A DNA stretch of 64,000 bases from Platycnemis pennipes (GCA_933228895.1 OW121852.1:132489544-132553543), one strand, 5' to 3'. Shown: positions 46,277 to 56,992, numbered from the stretch's first letter. Notes: generated from the letters alone by a model not told the origin. Program-made: numbers and translations.

Positions 46277-46975
46277 AGACTTAAGACCTTGTGCATAGCA
46301 AGCAAGCGTGTTTTAAACTTCCAGGTGGAAAAGATTTCCTCGAGGGCAATGTAACTTCGCAGTGTAGTACAGCCAATTCTATCTGTTCAATGCATTCTCA
46401 TCTTGCGCATTTTTGCAAGCCACCACCAAGGATTCCGTCGACCAAGGCCACCAAGGTGAAGCCTATGGTGAATAGGTTCACCACCCAAGTTTGGTCACCT
46501 CGATTCCGTCCTCGAAAGACTGTGATGCAACAGCTTCGACCGGAGGTCCCACAATTGGTGCTTTTCATTTAGGCACGGCGATAGCCGGTTATCGAACGCA
46601 GGAGCAGTCGATCGCCAGGATGCGAATGAAATGGAACACAGCTTGCATCGGCTTTTCGCGCTTGCGCAGTCAGTTTAGTGAATTGTAAGGTAAATAAGAA
46701 AGTAGCAACGAAGGGAATCGTCCGGTAAAGTTCGGATCAGGCAACCACTTCACCAATTTTGCTCGGTAAAAGGTAATGAGATTAATTTTAGTAATTATTT
46801 TCGTATGTTAGTGGAATACCATAACAGTATTATGGGGCTCTGATTGATAAATGCCGCAGAATACCTTTCCTGTGTCTACGAGTTTACAAATGAATACTGT
46901 TGATACTTTGTTGTTGCATTGGTTGACGTGACGTCATATTACGCCAACAGCTTTTCATCTGTTCGGCTCTCCTCA
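46277..46975. other. Unassigned interval
   Basis: Open frames of 65-93 codons on the plus strand overlap each other without recognisable domains. No supported gene. Confidence 0.35.
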
Positions 46976-47728
46976 GGGGGGTTATTTTGTAATCTCACCT
47001 TTTTAATGACTCTTTGCGGGAAGGCGGGAGATCCGTTTCGCTCTCTTAATGATCGGCTCACGAACGGTTCGTGAATTGTCGAAGCTTCTGTCGTTGACTA
47101 AACAAACGAGTGCCTGGCAACGGCCACCGCTTTCTTCAAAAATGGAGGAATACGGTGAAGGTGGGTGAAAAATTGTTTGTCCCAATCATTTTAATTATTC
47201 GGATGACCTGTAAAGATAATTCATGTCCGATAATTTCCTTTATACCAATATTGGAATTTAAATTTGTTTCTCGCTACATTTTACGTTAATAGTGTTTCAT
47301 CATTTTTCATTTTCTCAATAGTGTTTCATTCAAGAAATCATTTGTTGATAATATACAATTCGTGATTTAAGAAAGTTTAAGTTCTTCACATTGTGCAAAT
47401 TCCAAAAATACAATTTAAAATCGATTATATCTTTCTCGTTCTTGCCTTTTTTCCAACTCAAGCTTCAAGTGGAAACGATGGTGGCTCCATGCCACGTTAT
47501 TTATGTAGATGAGACGGGAACTAATGTCAGGCGGAGATAATGAAACGGATCAAGAGTCGAAAGATACGGCTCAGAGCGGATGAATCGTCTGAAAGACCAG
47601 CACATGACCGGCAGTTCACCGCTTGAGATCCGAAGATGGTCACGCCGCCTGGGTGGCGGAGTTTAACTACGAAAAAGTGACATTGTATGACGTATTCTCA
47701 CTAAAGTGAGATTACAAAATAACCCCCC
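46976..47728 (-). mobile_element. MITE family I copy 2, longer form
   Basis: Same perfect 23-bp arms (46976-46998 and 47706-47728). Its inverse matches I1 except for ~300 bp (about 47095-47393) absent from I1. At that point I1 has TTTGGAATTTGGAAG, a partial repeat of the preceding TTGGAATTTG, which looks like a deletion or repair scar. I2 is thus probably closer to the ancestral form. A 60-codon minus frame ends in the arm and has no recognised transposase motif. Confidence 0.9.
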
Positions 47729-48166
47729 AGAGCAGAGAGTCACTGGCAGTCGGCGATCCAGCTGAATCGAAAGCACCCTGTGAGGGCCATTGTGTTCCGA
47801 CCTCTGACCCCCTTTCCAACCTCCCCCTACCTCACTGCCCCTGCCACCCCCTCCCGCAAAAAGAGAGGAAAACTCGGCGAGCGTGTGGAGGGGAGAAATT
47901 TCATTTTCTCCAAAAAAATAATCGCCCCTTTCGCTTTCGTCGGCGCCGAGGTGGGGGGAAGCAATTTCCCCTCCATCCCCTCCCTTCGTTTCCGTGGAGA
48001 TGGCTCCATCCGGCGGCAGCGCTCTCGGGCCGCTGTGCGTCCGGGGGACGAAGCAATCTGCGACAATTTGCAGCCAAGGAGATGGGGACCTCGACTTGGA
48101 AAGCACCGTCTCTCACTTTGCTTTGCCCACGCGCAAGGAAGGCTCTCTCCGATCACAGCTGTGAGC
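47729..48166. other. GC-rich block upstream of a TATA box
   Basis: Marked rise in GC and CpG between MITE I2 and LINE B5. Frames of ~150 codons are open on both strands (47780-48229 and 47663-48106), as GC-rich sequence allows, and neither has a recognised domain. Its position suggests the upstream region of a lost gene. Confidence 0.4.
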
Positions 48167-48228
48167 TATAAAGGGTCGAGTCTGCTTCCGCATCGAACCT
48201 CATGCGATACTCTGCGAATTCTAACATG
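48167..48228 (+). promoter_or_regulatory. Candidate TATA-containing core promoter
   Basis: TATAAA at 48167-48172, preceded by GTGAGC and followed by GGG. About 25-30 bases downstream is CGCATCGAACCTCA, a plausible initiator region. An ATG lies at 48226, spacing usual for a short insect 5' UTR. The ATG opens only ten codons, with no splice donor GT next to ATGAAG, so no intact gene follows; a LINE B copy begins within ~70 bp. Confidence 0.4.
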
Positions 48229-48294
48229 AAGCCCACTCCTCAAATAACCTGCATCTGAGTTTAAAATGAAATCATCAACTACGCTAACCTATAT

Positions 48295-48562
48295 TTGTTA
48301 AAGGCCGTTATGATAATTGCATTAGTATTGCGAAATCAAGGACTAGAATGGGACTTACTATCAAAACCCACATTAAAATTAAGGCTAAACCTTTTAAGTG
48401 AATTCAAAGCTGGCATGGTTACTGATGACATTAAATTTCTATTAATAACCCCTGCGTATTACTCTAGGTTTTATCTGAGGATTAGAGATATAGATTGTCG
48501 TACCGATAGATTGAAACTTTCATTTTTCCCGCGTACCACAATAGGCAGCATACCAAAGGGGT
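48295..48562 (+). mobile_element. LINE B-like copy B5, left part, split by C6
   Basis: Reads NQGLEWDLLSKPTLKLRLNL, FLLITPAYYSRF and DIDCRTDRLKLSFFPR, a third variant related to B (compare LGWESLSERRLKYRLNL). It stops at TACCAAAGGGGT, where the RTE-like element C6 is inserted, and continues at 49439. Confidence 0.82.
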
Positions 48563-49426
48563 CATCACCATCATTTGTCATTAATCCTCAAAGTTGTTTA
48601 TCGCAGAACTCAACTGAGTTTTCTATCGGCAACTCTCTTCATATTTACGTATTTCTTCTCTTTCACATCCTTAATCATCTCCTGTTCCATATATCTCACT
48701 CTAGGCCTTCCTTTGCCATTCTTACCATCCACTTGCCTTCATCGATTGTCTTCATCAGGCCATCGTGTCTCAAGATATGGCCGATTAAGTTTAGAGGACT
48801 TCTTAGAGTTTTCAGCAGGCTTCTCTGTTCTCCCACTCTTCTTAGCACTTCTTCATTTGTCACTCGGTCTATCCATTTCATCATCATTATTTTTCTGTAG
48901 CACCACATTTTGAATGCTTCCACACTTTTCTTCTCCACTGCTGTCATCGTCCATGCCTCACTGCCGTAAAGAAACATCCTCCAGATATACGTTCTGATGC
49001 ATTGCTTCCTTACTTCTAAGCATGTATTTCCAGCTGTAAGTAGGTTCTTATTTTGGTAGAACGCCCTTTTTGCCTGGGCTATTCTACTCAGTATTTCTTT
49101 CTTGCTTCGTCCATCGTTAGTTACTCGGCCTCTTAGGTAACAGAACTCTTTCACCTCTTCAAGTTTTTGTTTTCCTAGTTTGACATTGGTTCTGGCCTCT
49201 TCTCTTTTGCTGCATACCTATATCTTAGTCTTCTTCTTATTGATCTTCAGTTGATATCTGGCCATTGTCCTTTCGATGGTTACTATATTCTTATTCAGAT
49301 TCTTCTCTGTCTCTGCTATGAGTGCTATGTCATCAGCGAATCGCAGCATGCTGATTGTTTCTCCGTGGATGTGCACTCTTGAAGACTTCTCTTTGATTTC
49401 GTTGATGGCTCTCTCGAAGTAAACAT
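48563..49426 (-). mobile_element. RTE-like LINE C copy C6 nested in LINE B5, 12-bp TSD
   Basis: TACCAAAGGGGT occurs on both sides (48551-48562 and 49427-49438). The minus strand starts at a degenerate ATGATG tail. The frame 49154-48696 reads FCYLRGRVTNDGRSKKEILS, FLYGSEAWTMTAVEKKSVEA and MKWIDRVTNEEVLRRVGEQR. The frame 49466-49218 carries RFADDIALIAETEKNLNK with the RT catalytic FADD. A stop or frameshift separates them near 49215, and the C-terminal part has lost codons around TLRSPLNLIGH. The 5' end is truncated just upstream of motif C. Confidence 0.93.
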
Positions 49427-49438
49427 TACCAAAGGGGT

Positions 49439-49600
49439 AGGTAGACAAAAAGTTGTAGAAGTGCATTATGCATGTATGAACATTAAAGACTCATGCTAGG
49501 GAAGTACAGAAAAATAATTTTAGTGAAAATCTTTCTAACCTGTAATCAATTCGTTTCTCAGTAGAGGCTAGCCATGTGCTAGCCTCTACTAACTAGCTAG
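49439..49600 (+). mobile_element. LINE B5 right part: 3' UTR with hairpin
   Basis: Continues B5 after the C6 insertion: GTGCATTATGCATGTATGAAC, then TTTTAGTGAAAATCTTTCTA as at 3050. A perfect 13-bp stem AGTAGAGGCTAGC/GCTAGCCTCTACT (49560-49572 and 49578-49590) lies at the end. The usual CCTGC hairpin and TGTAGA tail are absent. Confidence 0.75.
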
Positions 49601-50409
49601 CTGTGCTTGATTTTGTACGTGTGATTGAGAGCTCCCTTACTTTCTATATACTCCTTCCTTCCCCCTCTCCCCCCATTTTTATTCCTTTGCCCCCTTATGG
49701 TCGCGGCTTAGTGAATATTAATCTTAATTTTTATTTTTTAGGTTTGTTTACTTAGGTAACATAATAGCAAGCTCGCAGTTTTGGGTATTCAGATTTAAAG
49801 ATTCGAAACCAGGCTCTTCTAAAAAAACTGTATTAAAAGTTTTGTCTTTCTTTAATTTCAGTATCCACTTTAATATACGTAGAAATTATCATCCTGTGAG
49901 ACAAATTTCATTACGTTGAAATTGGTTCACCCTTTTGGAAGCTCTAGTTCCTCGAAGTCAGGCGTCCGGACTTTTCCAGCAGACAGCAGAGCACTGAACG
50001 GATTCGGGCCCGAGGCATTTTCTGGGAACGGAGCGACGACTAATGATTGGACCTTCATGATTTCCACCCGGCCATGCGTAGTAGCGCAACTGCGAGCTCC
50101 ACATATCCCAATAAGCCTGGAATAAATCGAAGCCCCTTATTGAGGAAATGTCCGAGGCAATATCCAATTTCCATTTCAAATCTCCTCGATTGGCGACGAG
50201 GTGACGCAGATTTTCGACTGAAAATTTGATTTTTTGTAAATTGGGCTTTTATTTTTTGATCCCGTATTCTACTGCCGGAGATTTTGATGGAGTTACTAAT
50301 CCGTTATGGCTCCGGAAGTGCACAGCTGGCGTTACTTCTCGACGGCTTTGGTGACCCCGACATCAGCGGAAGCCTCATCTGTATTCTGAAACACGATTAT
50401 CTTCTATCG
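49601..50409. other. Unassigned interval
   Basis: No supported gene. Pyrimidine-rich near 49640-49690. Frames at 49916-50230 overlap on both strands without motifs. Confidence 0.35.
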
Positions 50410-50485
50410 TTGATGTATGTAGTGAGAAATCACTTCCTGCCACACACCTTTGTGGTGGGATACAGGGTATTATGTAGGTGTATGT
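50410..50485 (+). repeat. LINE A tail-only copy
   Basis: GTAGTGAGAAATCACTTCCTGCC, a hairpin with loop TTTGT and tail TATGTAGGTGTATGTA. Confidence 0.7.
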
Positions 50486-50499
50486 ACGATTAGTTATAA

Positions 50500-51780
50500 T
50501 AGGAGTAGGTTTGGGTTTTAGGTGCAACAATAGAATACAATAGTAGAATAGTATTTATTTCAAGAACCTAGTACTTCGGACTCTAGGTTCAACATATGTT
50601 ACAGTTATGACATAAATGCACTCTCCCAGTTAAACAATTACACAGTTACATTTACAAACAGTTCAGAAGACCATTACAGAAATAAAGAGTGACATCTGCG
50701 AAATAATGAGTGAATGGTTGGCCTGGTTACCAAAAAAATAACAATCCTCGTCACCTACCTCCACCCTAATAAGTATTACTTCCTGGGTGCAAATTTCAAG
50801 TTTACACGTTTAGATTTTAGTGGAGATATTTTATCTAACACTTGGTAATATGCCAGAGGTAAAAAAGTTACGTACACCATTTCTCATAACTTAAAAAATG
50901 TAAGTACAATTGTTCTTTGAATTTTCCGTTAGGTGCAAATCTAATTTCCAATGGTATATTGTATTCCATATGCGGGTTGCCTGCACCAGAAATGAATTAC
51001 TGTAAGAAGTAGTTCGGTTTTGTGTAAGTGCAGGTTATCAAGCGTGTAACTCTTTGTTTGATTTCTCCTGAGAACGTAAATTGTGAGTATAGATATTGGG
51101 ATGTTTTCGTAATTAGTATTTTACAGGTCAAATTTGAAATGAAGTATGTTCTTCTTGTCTTAGCTTTGAGTAGTTTTGCTTTCTCGTAATGTATTATATT
51201 TAGGGATGTTGCAGATAAACCTAACACATGCATTCCTGGTTTTCTGCAGCCTATGGTTTAGTTTTTCACTAAGGTCATTGTATACTGCACAGCAGTAATC
51301 AAAATATGGGCGTATCAGTGTAGTGACCATTTTCTGTCGAATTCTGATGGGCAAGCTGTTTCGATGTCTTTTAAGTTGGGCCAGAGTTCTAAATGTTTTG
51401 TTACCGATTTCCATCACCTGTTCATTCCAAGAGAGAGTTTAATCGATTTTCACTCCCAAATCTAATACAGATTTAGAGAAATCTATCTTACAATCTTGCA
51501 CTGTTATCTTAGGGACATTGCAACTTACGTATTTAATGAGTTTGTTGCTACCAATGAGGATTGCTTAAGTATTAGTTGGATTTATAAAGATATCGTTCTT
51601 GTTAGCCCAAGTGCAAATGCTATTGATATCTTCGTTCGCCTTGAGGATTGTCTTATGCAGTGAGGAAGGGGGGAAAGATATATAAATTTGCATACCATCA
51701 GCGTAAAGGTGGTAGTCACAATGTCTAAGTCACTTCGGTAATTCTCTTAGAAATATTGAGAGCAATAGCATACATTACAT
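50500..51780 (-). mobile_element. Third LINE type, inverted: RT palm to C-terminus
   Basis: Reading the minus strand from ~51750: HLYADGMQIYISFPPSSLHK (motif C as YADG instead of YADD), INSICTWANKNDIFINPT, AILIGSNKLIKYVS, then the open frame 51417-51160 with QLKRHRNSLPIRIRQKMVTT, LIRPYFDYCCAVYNDLSEKL and KTRNACVRFICNIPKYNTLR. Residues after that (YVLRRNQTKSYTLDN) continue into the C-terminus. It is a CR1/Jockey-type RT distinct from families A and B. Stops, frameshifts and the D to G change in the catalytic motif mark it as dead. The 3' end near 50500 lacks the A/B hairpin. Confidence 0.82.
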
Positions 51781-51827
51781 CGCGCCGTGCTACCTTAAAT
51801 CGTGACCCTAACATGAACACACTGCAT

Positions 51828-51905
51828 TAGAGGTAGGATTCGAACCTTTGACCTTTTGGTTGCCAGTCTGGCGCATCACCAACCTGGCTACCTCCGCGAC
51901 GGCTA
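51828..51905 (-). repeat. tRNA-like sequence, probable SINE head
   Basis: The minus strand has TAGCCAGGTTGGTGATGCG (A-box-like) and AAAGGTTCGAATCCTACC (B box GGTTCGAATCC), at tRNA-like spacing. The anticodon and T stems pair poorly, so a functional tRNA is unlikely. Confidence 0.6.
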
Positions 51906-52499
51906 CCACCAGTTCAACAGTATTTATTTTTATAATTATCGTCACCTGGTGAAATGATGGCGATTAGATTTTTGGCGATCATTTCAAGCATGACTCCTCG
52001 CATGACAAGCCTAGCATCGAATCGTCAGTATAAGTGATAAATACCTCATATTCCCAGTGTGATGCCTTTTTTAACTATGCGTTGCATACATTTGAAGAAT
52101 AAGTAGCTGTCTTCGGCAGACCACAGAGATTGGAAACCTGAAAGAAAGTTCGGACGAGGAAAGACATTGGGGAAAGACTTACCTTTTTCGGTGCTGTATT
52201 TCTGCATTCATTAAGAGCTCTGCCACATACCGCTGTGGTGTCTTGCAGGATAATGTGATCATGCAGTGACGCCTTTATGATCCCGCTAAAAGATATATCG
52301 ATCGGGAATTGGTTACCGAAATCGGTCTAGTATGGTTTCCTCCCAACTATGCTTGGATCTAGTAAAATCGCTCTGAAAAAAGGAAGTCAACAAATTAGCC
52401 TAGACTGGACTAGACTCTATACTGAATGTTGCTAGTTCACACCTGTTTTTTTGTCGGAATTAACCGTTGACTTTTTAGTTCCCTGCACTTCACTAACAT
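51906..52499. other. Unassigned interval with a decayed LINE tail
   Basis: At about 52211-52265, CTCTGCCACATACCGCTGTG and TCTTGCAGGATAATG resemble the LINE A/B 3' hairpin. Otherwise nothing recognised. Confidence 0.4.
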
Positions 52500-53087
52500 A
52501 CCCCCTACGAAATCGCTCTAAATAACGAACTTGAACGTGTGCAGGGAAGATCGGCAAGATTTGTAAAGGGACGGTATAATAACCTTATTAGCGTAACCAG
52601 TCTATTAAATGAATTAAATTGGGAATCATTGTCAAATCGCAGGTTGAAATTTAGAATTAATCTCTTAAACAAATTCCAAGACCATATTTTAAGTGATGAT
52701 GTTAAAAATATTTTGCGGACCCCAACTTACTATGGTATAATGGACCATAATCAAAAAATTAGAGAAATTGATTGCCGAACTGACACCGAACAGACAAATG
52801 TCCTTTTTTCCTTGTACAATTAGGGATATAAATAACGGTAAATATATCCAGTACGAGTGTAGCAATGGATAACATTGGTAGCTGCATGTTGGTATAAGGA
52901 CTTATAGCTAACCCAACTAACGAGATGTTTTTGCATGTATGTTTTGCTATTTTTATCTTTTTTTAAATAGTGAAGTTTAGAACAGTATAAAAATACTAAT
53001 CCTTTTTTATGCATGGTAGTGCATGTTTGGTGAGAATTCACTCCCTGCCACACACCTTTATGGTGACTTGCAGGGTATTATGTAGAT
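52500..53087 (+). mobile_element. LINE family A copy A7
   Basis: Starts at PYEIALNNELERV. The frame 52539-52823 reads SARFVKGRYNNLISVTSLLN, LNWESLSNRRLKFRINLLNK and DDVKNILRTPTYYGIMDHNQ. A small insertion after CRTDT (ACCGAACAG) disrupts DRFKMSFF. The 3' UTR ends in the hairpin (CCTGCCACACACC ... TTGCAGGG) and a short ATTATGTAGATG tail. It meets an inverted LINE endonuclease segment. Confidence 0.88.
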
Positions 53088-53089
53088 GA

Positions 53090-54190
53090 ACATATGACCA
53101 AAATGCTTTCGCATTTCCCTCCAGTTGCTTTCCAAGTACTTTTCGCTTGAATTCAATAAACTATTTTTTAGGGCTGTTTTCGCTGCTGTTTTACAAATTT
53201 CATAATGTTCGGTAATATTTTTGAAACGGTATCACCTACATTTTTCTTAGTTTCGCGGGGCTAACTCGTTGGCGTTCCAAACACTTTATAACCTCCGCGT
53301 TGCATCATGGTTCCCTATTCTCATGCTTATGGCGTATATGTTTGTTGACAAATGACCGTGTAATTTAGAGGAACTCTTTCCATGTACTCTCCGTATCACT
53401 ATTTTCACTGAAATTCTCTAATTCTTCAAAAGAAATCTGTAAGTTGCGCCAAAATCCGTTAAAATCTGCTTTGCTTAAGAAGGTACATGTTCTTATTACT
53501 TTAATATTCTTATCAGAATTCAGGAGAAAATTCGACTGATACTACATTATGATCACTTATTCCGTCAATATCTTCAACTTTAATAATTATTTCAGGGATG
53601 TTTGCGGCAAGTAAATCTAGAACGTTCTCCCTCTATTAGGCAACGTTACTATTTGATGCAATGCGTATGATGCTAACAGCAATGACTCTCAGATTTCTTT
53701 GCTCCTATCCTTCAGGTCTATGGCTACATATCTTCCAATATATCGATGGTTTATTGGAATCTCCACCTACACGTATCTGACGTTCGTTGATATGGGACTT
53801 AACGGACATGATCTGTTTCTCGAGTTCTAATGATGAGTGTATATGGGAATGGGGTGGTCTATAGTTGGCACAAACGTATATTACTTTCGATTTGGCGCAT
53901 TGAATGGAACACCAGACAATTTCTATTGTCGGGAATCACCTCTGTTTTGCTGACTATTGTGTTCTTAACCGTACCGATAAATACTCCCCATATACCCCCT
54001 CAATCTCACCAGCATGCCCTAAATTTCTCGGGAAAAATTTCACTATCTGCAATTTCGCTTGTTAACCAACTTCCGGTTCCTATAGTTGTGTCAGAATCGG
54101 TATCTCTATAAGGTAATGGAATTCGGGTATCTTCCTTATTTTAACTACGACAATTAACTACCACGACGGAAATTTGTTCTATTTTAATGT
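53090..54190 (-). mobile_element. LINE endonuclease segment, inverted
   Basis: The minus strand encodes the APE-type (exonuclease-endonuclease-phosphatase) endonuclease region of a non-LTR element. Readable parts are KVIYVCANYRPPHSHIHSSL, KSHINERQIRVGGDSNKPSI (GDxN motif; GDFN in most relatives) and DIDGISDHNVVSVEFSPEF with the catalytic SDH. The linker toward RT follows as KQQRKQP and KSTWKATGGKC. Several stops and frameshifts are present. It is the only endonuclease sequence I found in the window. It may come from the same family as A or B, but no RT follows to prove it. Confidence 0.78.
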
Positions 54191-54439
54191 GGCTGATCAT
54201 TGCATTAGTGGGGTTTCTGTTTTCCTAATTATTGAGATGTTACGGTTTGGAGGGTGATTTCGAATAATATATTTTTCCTTTTTCTGTGCTTTCTTACGTT
54301 CCGCTAAACCTACACTTAATCGTCTGATCAATTCCTTATTCCTGGATACCCTGGTAAATTATTTAATGGCACACTATTTGACCGACTCAGTACTCTTCTC
54401 TCTATTATAGAAATACTATATAAATATACTAAAATGATT

Positions 54440-54632
54440 TAGTCTGTTGTGCATGATGCATGTATTAACAACCAAACCCTTAACTACTATGAAGATACTA
54501 ACAATCTATTTGCCTGATACCCTATAGTAGCATGTTTGCATGCGTATAGTGAATGTTTGGCGATCTTCACCCCCTGCCACACACCCTCTCGGTGGCATGC
54601 AGGGTATCGCGTACATGTAGATGTAGATGCAA
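54440..54632 (+). mobile_element. LINE B 3' UTR copy B6
   Basis: GTGCATGATGCATGTATTAAC, the hairpin CCTGCCACACACCCTCTCGG ... TGCAGGG and tail ACATGTAGATGTAGATG. No ORF2 is left. Confidence 0.82.
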
Positions 54633-54764
54633 CTAATGATACTACAGCATGGAAGAAAGTTGGGTGTAAGAGTAACGCGCAACTAGATGGTAACAGTCTA
54701 TATATTAACGTTCACCAAATATACTTATCTGCATTTCACTACCATGCATTAATTAGTAAAATTA

Positions 54765-54940
54765 AAACACGCTTCATGCAGTACTGACTCTCCTAATAAT
54801 ATTTCACCTACCTGTCCCTTTGCTATGTTACCATATCTGTTCTCTTGTGGTACGTGGGAAAAACATTTTAAAGCGATCGGTACGAGAATCTACGTCTATA
54901 ATCTTATTAACCTGATGCCGTCTAGAATAATACGCAGAAT
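54765..54940 (-). mobile_element. LINE B fragment B7, inverted, without tail
   Basis: The minus strand reads decayed SRRHQVNKI, DSRTDRFKM and FPRTTREQ, as in REIDCRTDRFKMAFFPRTIR of family B, plus the start of the 3' UTR. The terminal hairpin is missing. Confidence 0.72.
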
Positions 54941-55077
54941 ATTCACTAGCGCAATTTGTAACGGACGTGATAACTTTGTTTTGAATGCTTCCGCTAAAAG
55001 CGAGCGAATTCACTATCGCTAGGGTTATTCTCGACTATCACTTGGTGGTGGGTGACGTCAGCATTAAGGAGGTTCCA

Positions 55078-56014
55078 CTGCATTGACACCGCGATTCAAA
55101 CTCCCGCAAAAGAGCTATGTTATTCAATGAATAAAAACCGGTCCAGAATAACGCGTATAAGGAAAATCATCTATAGGGTGAAACGGCATGCACAATAATT
55201 GTATGAGTATGCTATTTTATAGCACGTTGTAGTTGCATTCTATTTAATACAAGCTCTGTTAACTCATTTTGACTTCGAAACATGACTAACGTATTGTTGC
55301 CACGTTTAATTTACGCAGTGAGAATACATGCTCAATCCCGCTAACACGTATTCTAAAATAGGTTTAATATTTTCTTACTTAGTTTCAAACTATTCCCATT
55401 GCAAATACAACTCTTTGTTTTGAATTTTATTAATATTGATATTTTTGAAAATGTTTTGGCAACAATAACGCAGCTACCATTTGAAACCATTGGTATTAAT
55501 TAAACCATGTCAGTAACCAATGAAATATTTAAATTACATAAAATATATAAGGATGGCTTTGGTAAGGTATATTCCGAAATTAAGTCGGTAAATAAGCTTG
55601 TAAGCACGTTCCGTCACAAGTACCGTTGCCAATGATAACAACATACTCTAGCGCCACTTTTATGTAGCTAAGGCTTTCCTGTTTTTTTTCAAGCAAACAT
55701 TTTTTAATATCAATTAAACAAGTGAGGTAAGGCGAGCACATTTTTCCAATACTATATTCTACATAAAATTGCGCATCTTATGTTAGTTTTTCGTCCAAAC
55801 GACATTTCTCTTTACATTATTAATCTGCAAATTTTACTGCAAGAGCCATGCTCTGCCGAATAACCACGTATAAAATATCTGATTTTCAACTTCTCTTTTC
55901 TTCAATTATACCTTGGAAAGGCCAAATTATTTTATACCCAATTCATAGAAGGGCCAAAAAATGATGTGTTGAAATTTTCACATGACATCTGCTTCATAAT
56001 TCGGTGGATCCACC
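55078..56014 (+). mobile_element. MITE family E copy E3, full length
   Basis: A 937-bp element with TTAA at 55074-55077 and 56015-56018. Starts GGAGGTTCCACTGC and ends ATTCGGTGGATCCACC. It defines the uninterrupted body used to recognise the insertions in E1 and E2. Non-coding. Confidence 0.92.
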
Positions 56015-56159
56015 TTAAGGGTGGGTTGGCTTTAGTATGCTTTGTGAGGGGGTTGAGGAGAGGTGGGTGGTGGACACGGTCCTCGCTTCGGAACACATTC
56101 ACTGACTTCGCACTGCCCTCAGCTCGGAAACCTAGAATAGGCCACACTATAGGTGAGTC

Positions 56160-56245
56160 TCTCTTTCTCTTTCGCCGCCGGGATTCGAACTCCACGCCCT
56201 GGGTGGGAATGTCAGTCGTGGACAAATCACTCCAAGCCATTTCCT
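56160..56245 (-). repeat. tRNA-like sequence, possible SINE head
   Basis: The minus strand has ATGGCTTGGAGTGAT and GGAGTTCGAATCCCGGC, the latter a good polymerase III B box. No cloverleaf was completed. Confidence 0.45.
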
Positions 56246-56536
56246 ACGCATGCCCTAACGCCTCCCATGCCATGAAAATAGCTTTGATTGGTCCTCGCAA
56301 AGTTTAAATCCAGACCTTGGTCATCAAAAGCCTTTTGCATCGGTTTGCTCTCCAATTTTCTTTCAGGCCGCTTTACACGATACAATTTTTCGTACAGTTT
56401 CTTGTACAAACGCATGAATACACTGTACGAAATTGTATGTTTATCTGAATGGAATTAGAACAGGTTCTATTTTCCGTACAGTCATTCAGACATTCGCACA
56501 AGCGTTCACACAATTTGCCGCTTTACACGGTACAGT

Positions 56537-56601
56537 GGGGTCGTTTATCATATTTTTTAATTGTCGAATAGGATAGAGTTTGTAAAAAAAAGACCCGTAT
56601 T
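56537..56601 (+). mobile_element. Repeat F fragment in K
   Basis: Only the first ~65 bases of F (GGGGTCGTTTATCATATT ... AAAGACCCGTATT), broken off where LINE B8 begins. Confidence 0.8.
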
Positions 56602-56614
56602 ACGTATACGACTA

Positions 56615-56925
56615 CGTATTACGCTAGATTTGACCAGGTAAATAAGATTAGAGAGAGAAGTTTTCATGCCGATGGATTAAAAATGTCACATTTCCCGCTG
56701 ACCATCGGAGAACATTATAGGCAGCATAGCAAAGGGATTGGTAGGCGTTGGAATATTATTGGAGTAATCTGAAGTGGTAAATCTTAGTTGCATGGCCACG
56801 TGGCTTGGTGCATACTTATTGGTTGCAAATAAATGGTGCATGTTTGGTGATCTTCACCCCCTGCCTCTCTTGTTGACTCGCAGGTTATTACGTAGGTGTG
56901 AACATGTAGACGCAGATAGATGTAC
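56615..56925 (+). mobile_element. LINE B copy B8
   Basis: Reads YARFDQVNKIRERSFHADGL-like residues, then 3' UTR with GGCAGCATAGCAAAGGGATT and the hairpin reduced to CCTGCC ... TTGACTCGCAGG. The tail is degenerate (TAGACGCAGATAGATG). Confidence 0.8.
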
Positions 56926-56992
56926 CACTCTTCACTTCTGCCTGCGAAGCAAGGTGGACATCAGTCCAGCTCTCGCAAATATGGAGAGGAAT

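Noticed and set aside
47663..48229. Open frames of about 150 codons on both strands
   Set aside because: Both strands are open because of high GC; neither shows motifs, and the region looks like upstream promoter DNA.
51828..51905. Functional tRNA gene
   Set aside because: The B box is good but stems for anticodon and acceptor do not pair well; a SINE head or pseudogene is more likely. The same applies to 42905-42992 and 56160-56245.
53086..54190. Twin-priming inversion of LINE A7
   Set aside because: Twin priming would place the inverted 5' segment left of A7; here it lies beyond the 3' tail, so another mechanism or an independent insertion is needed.
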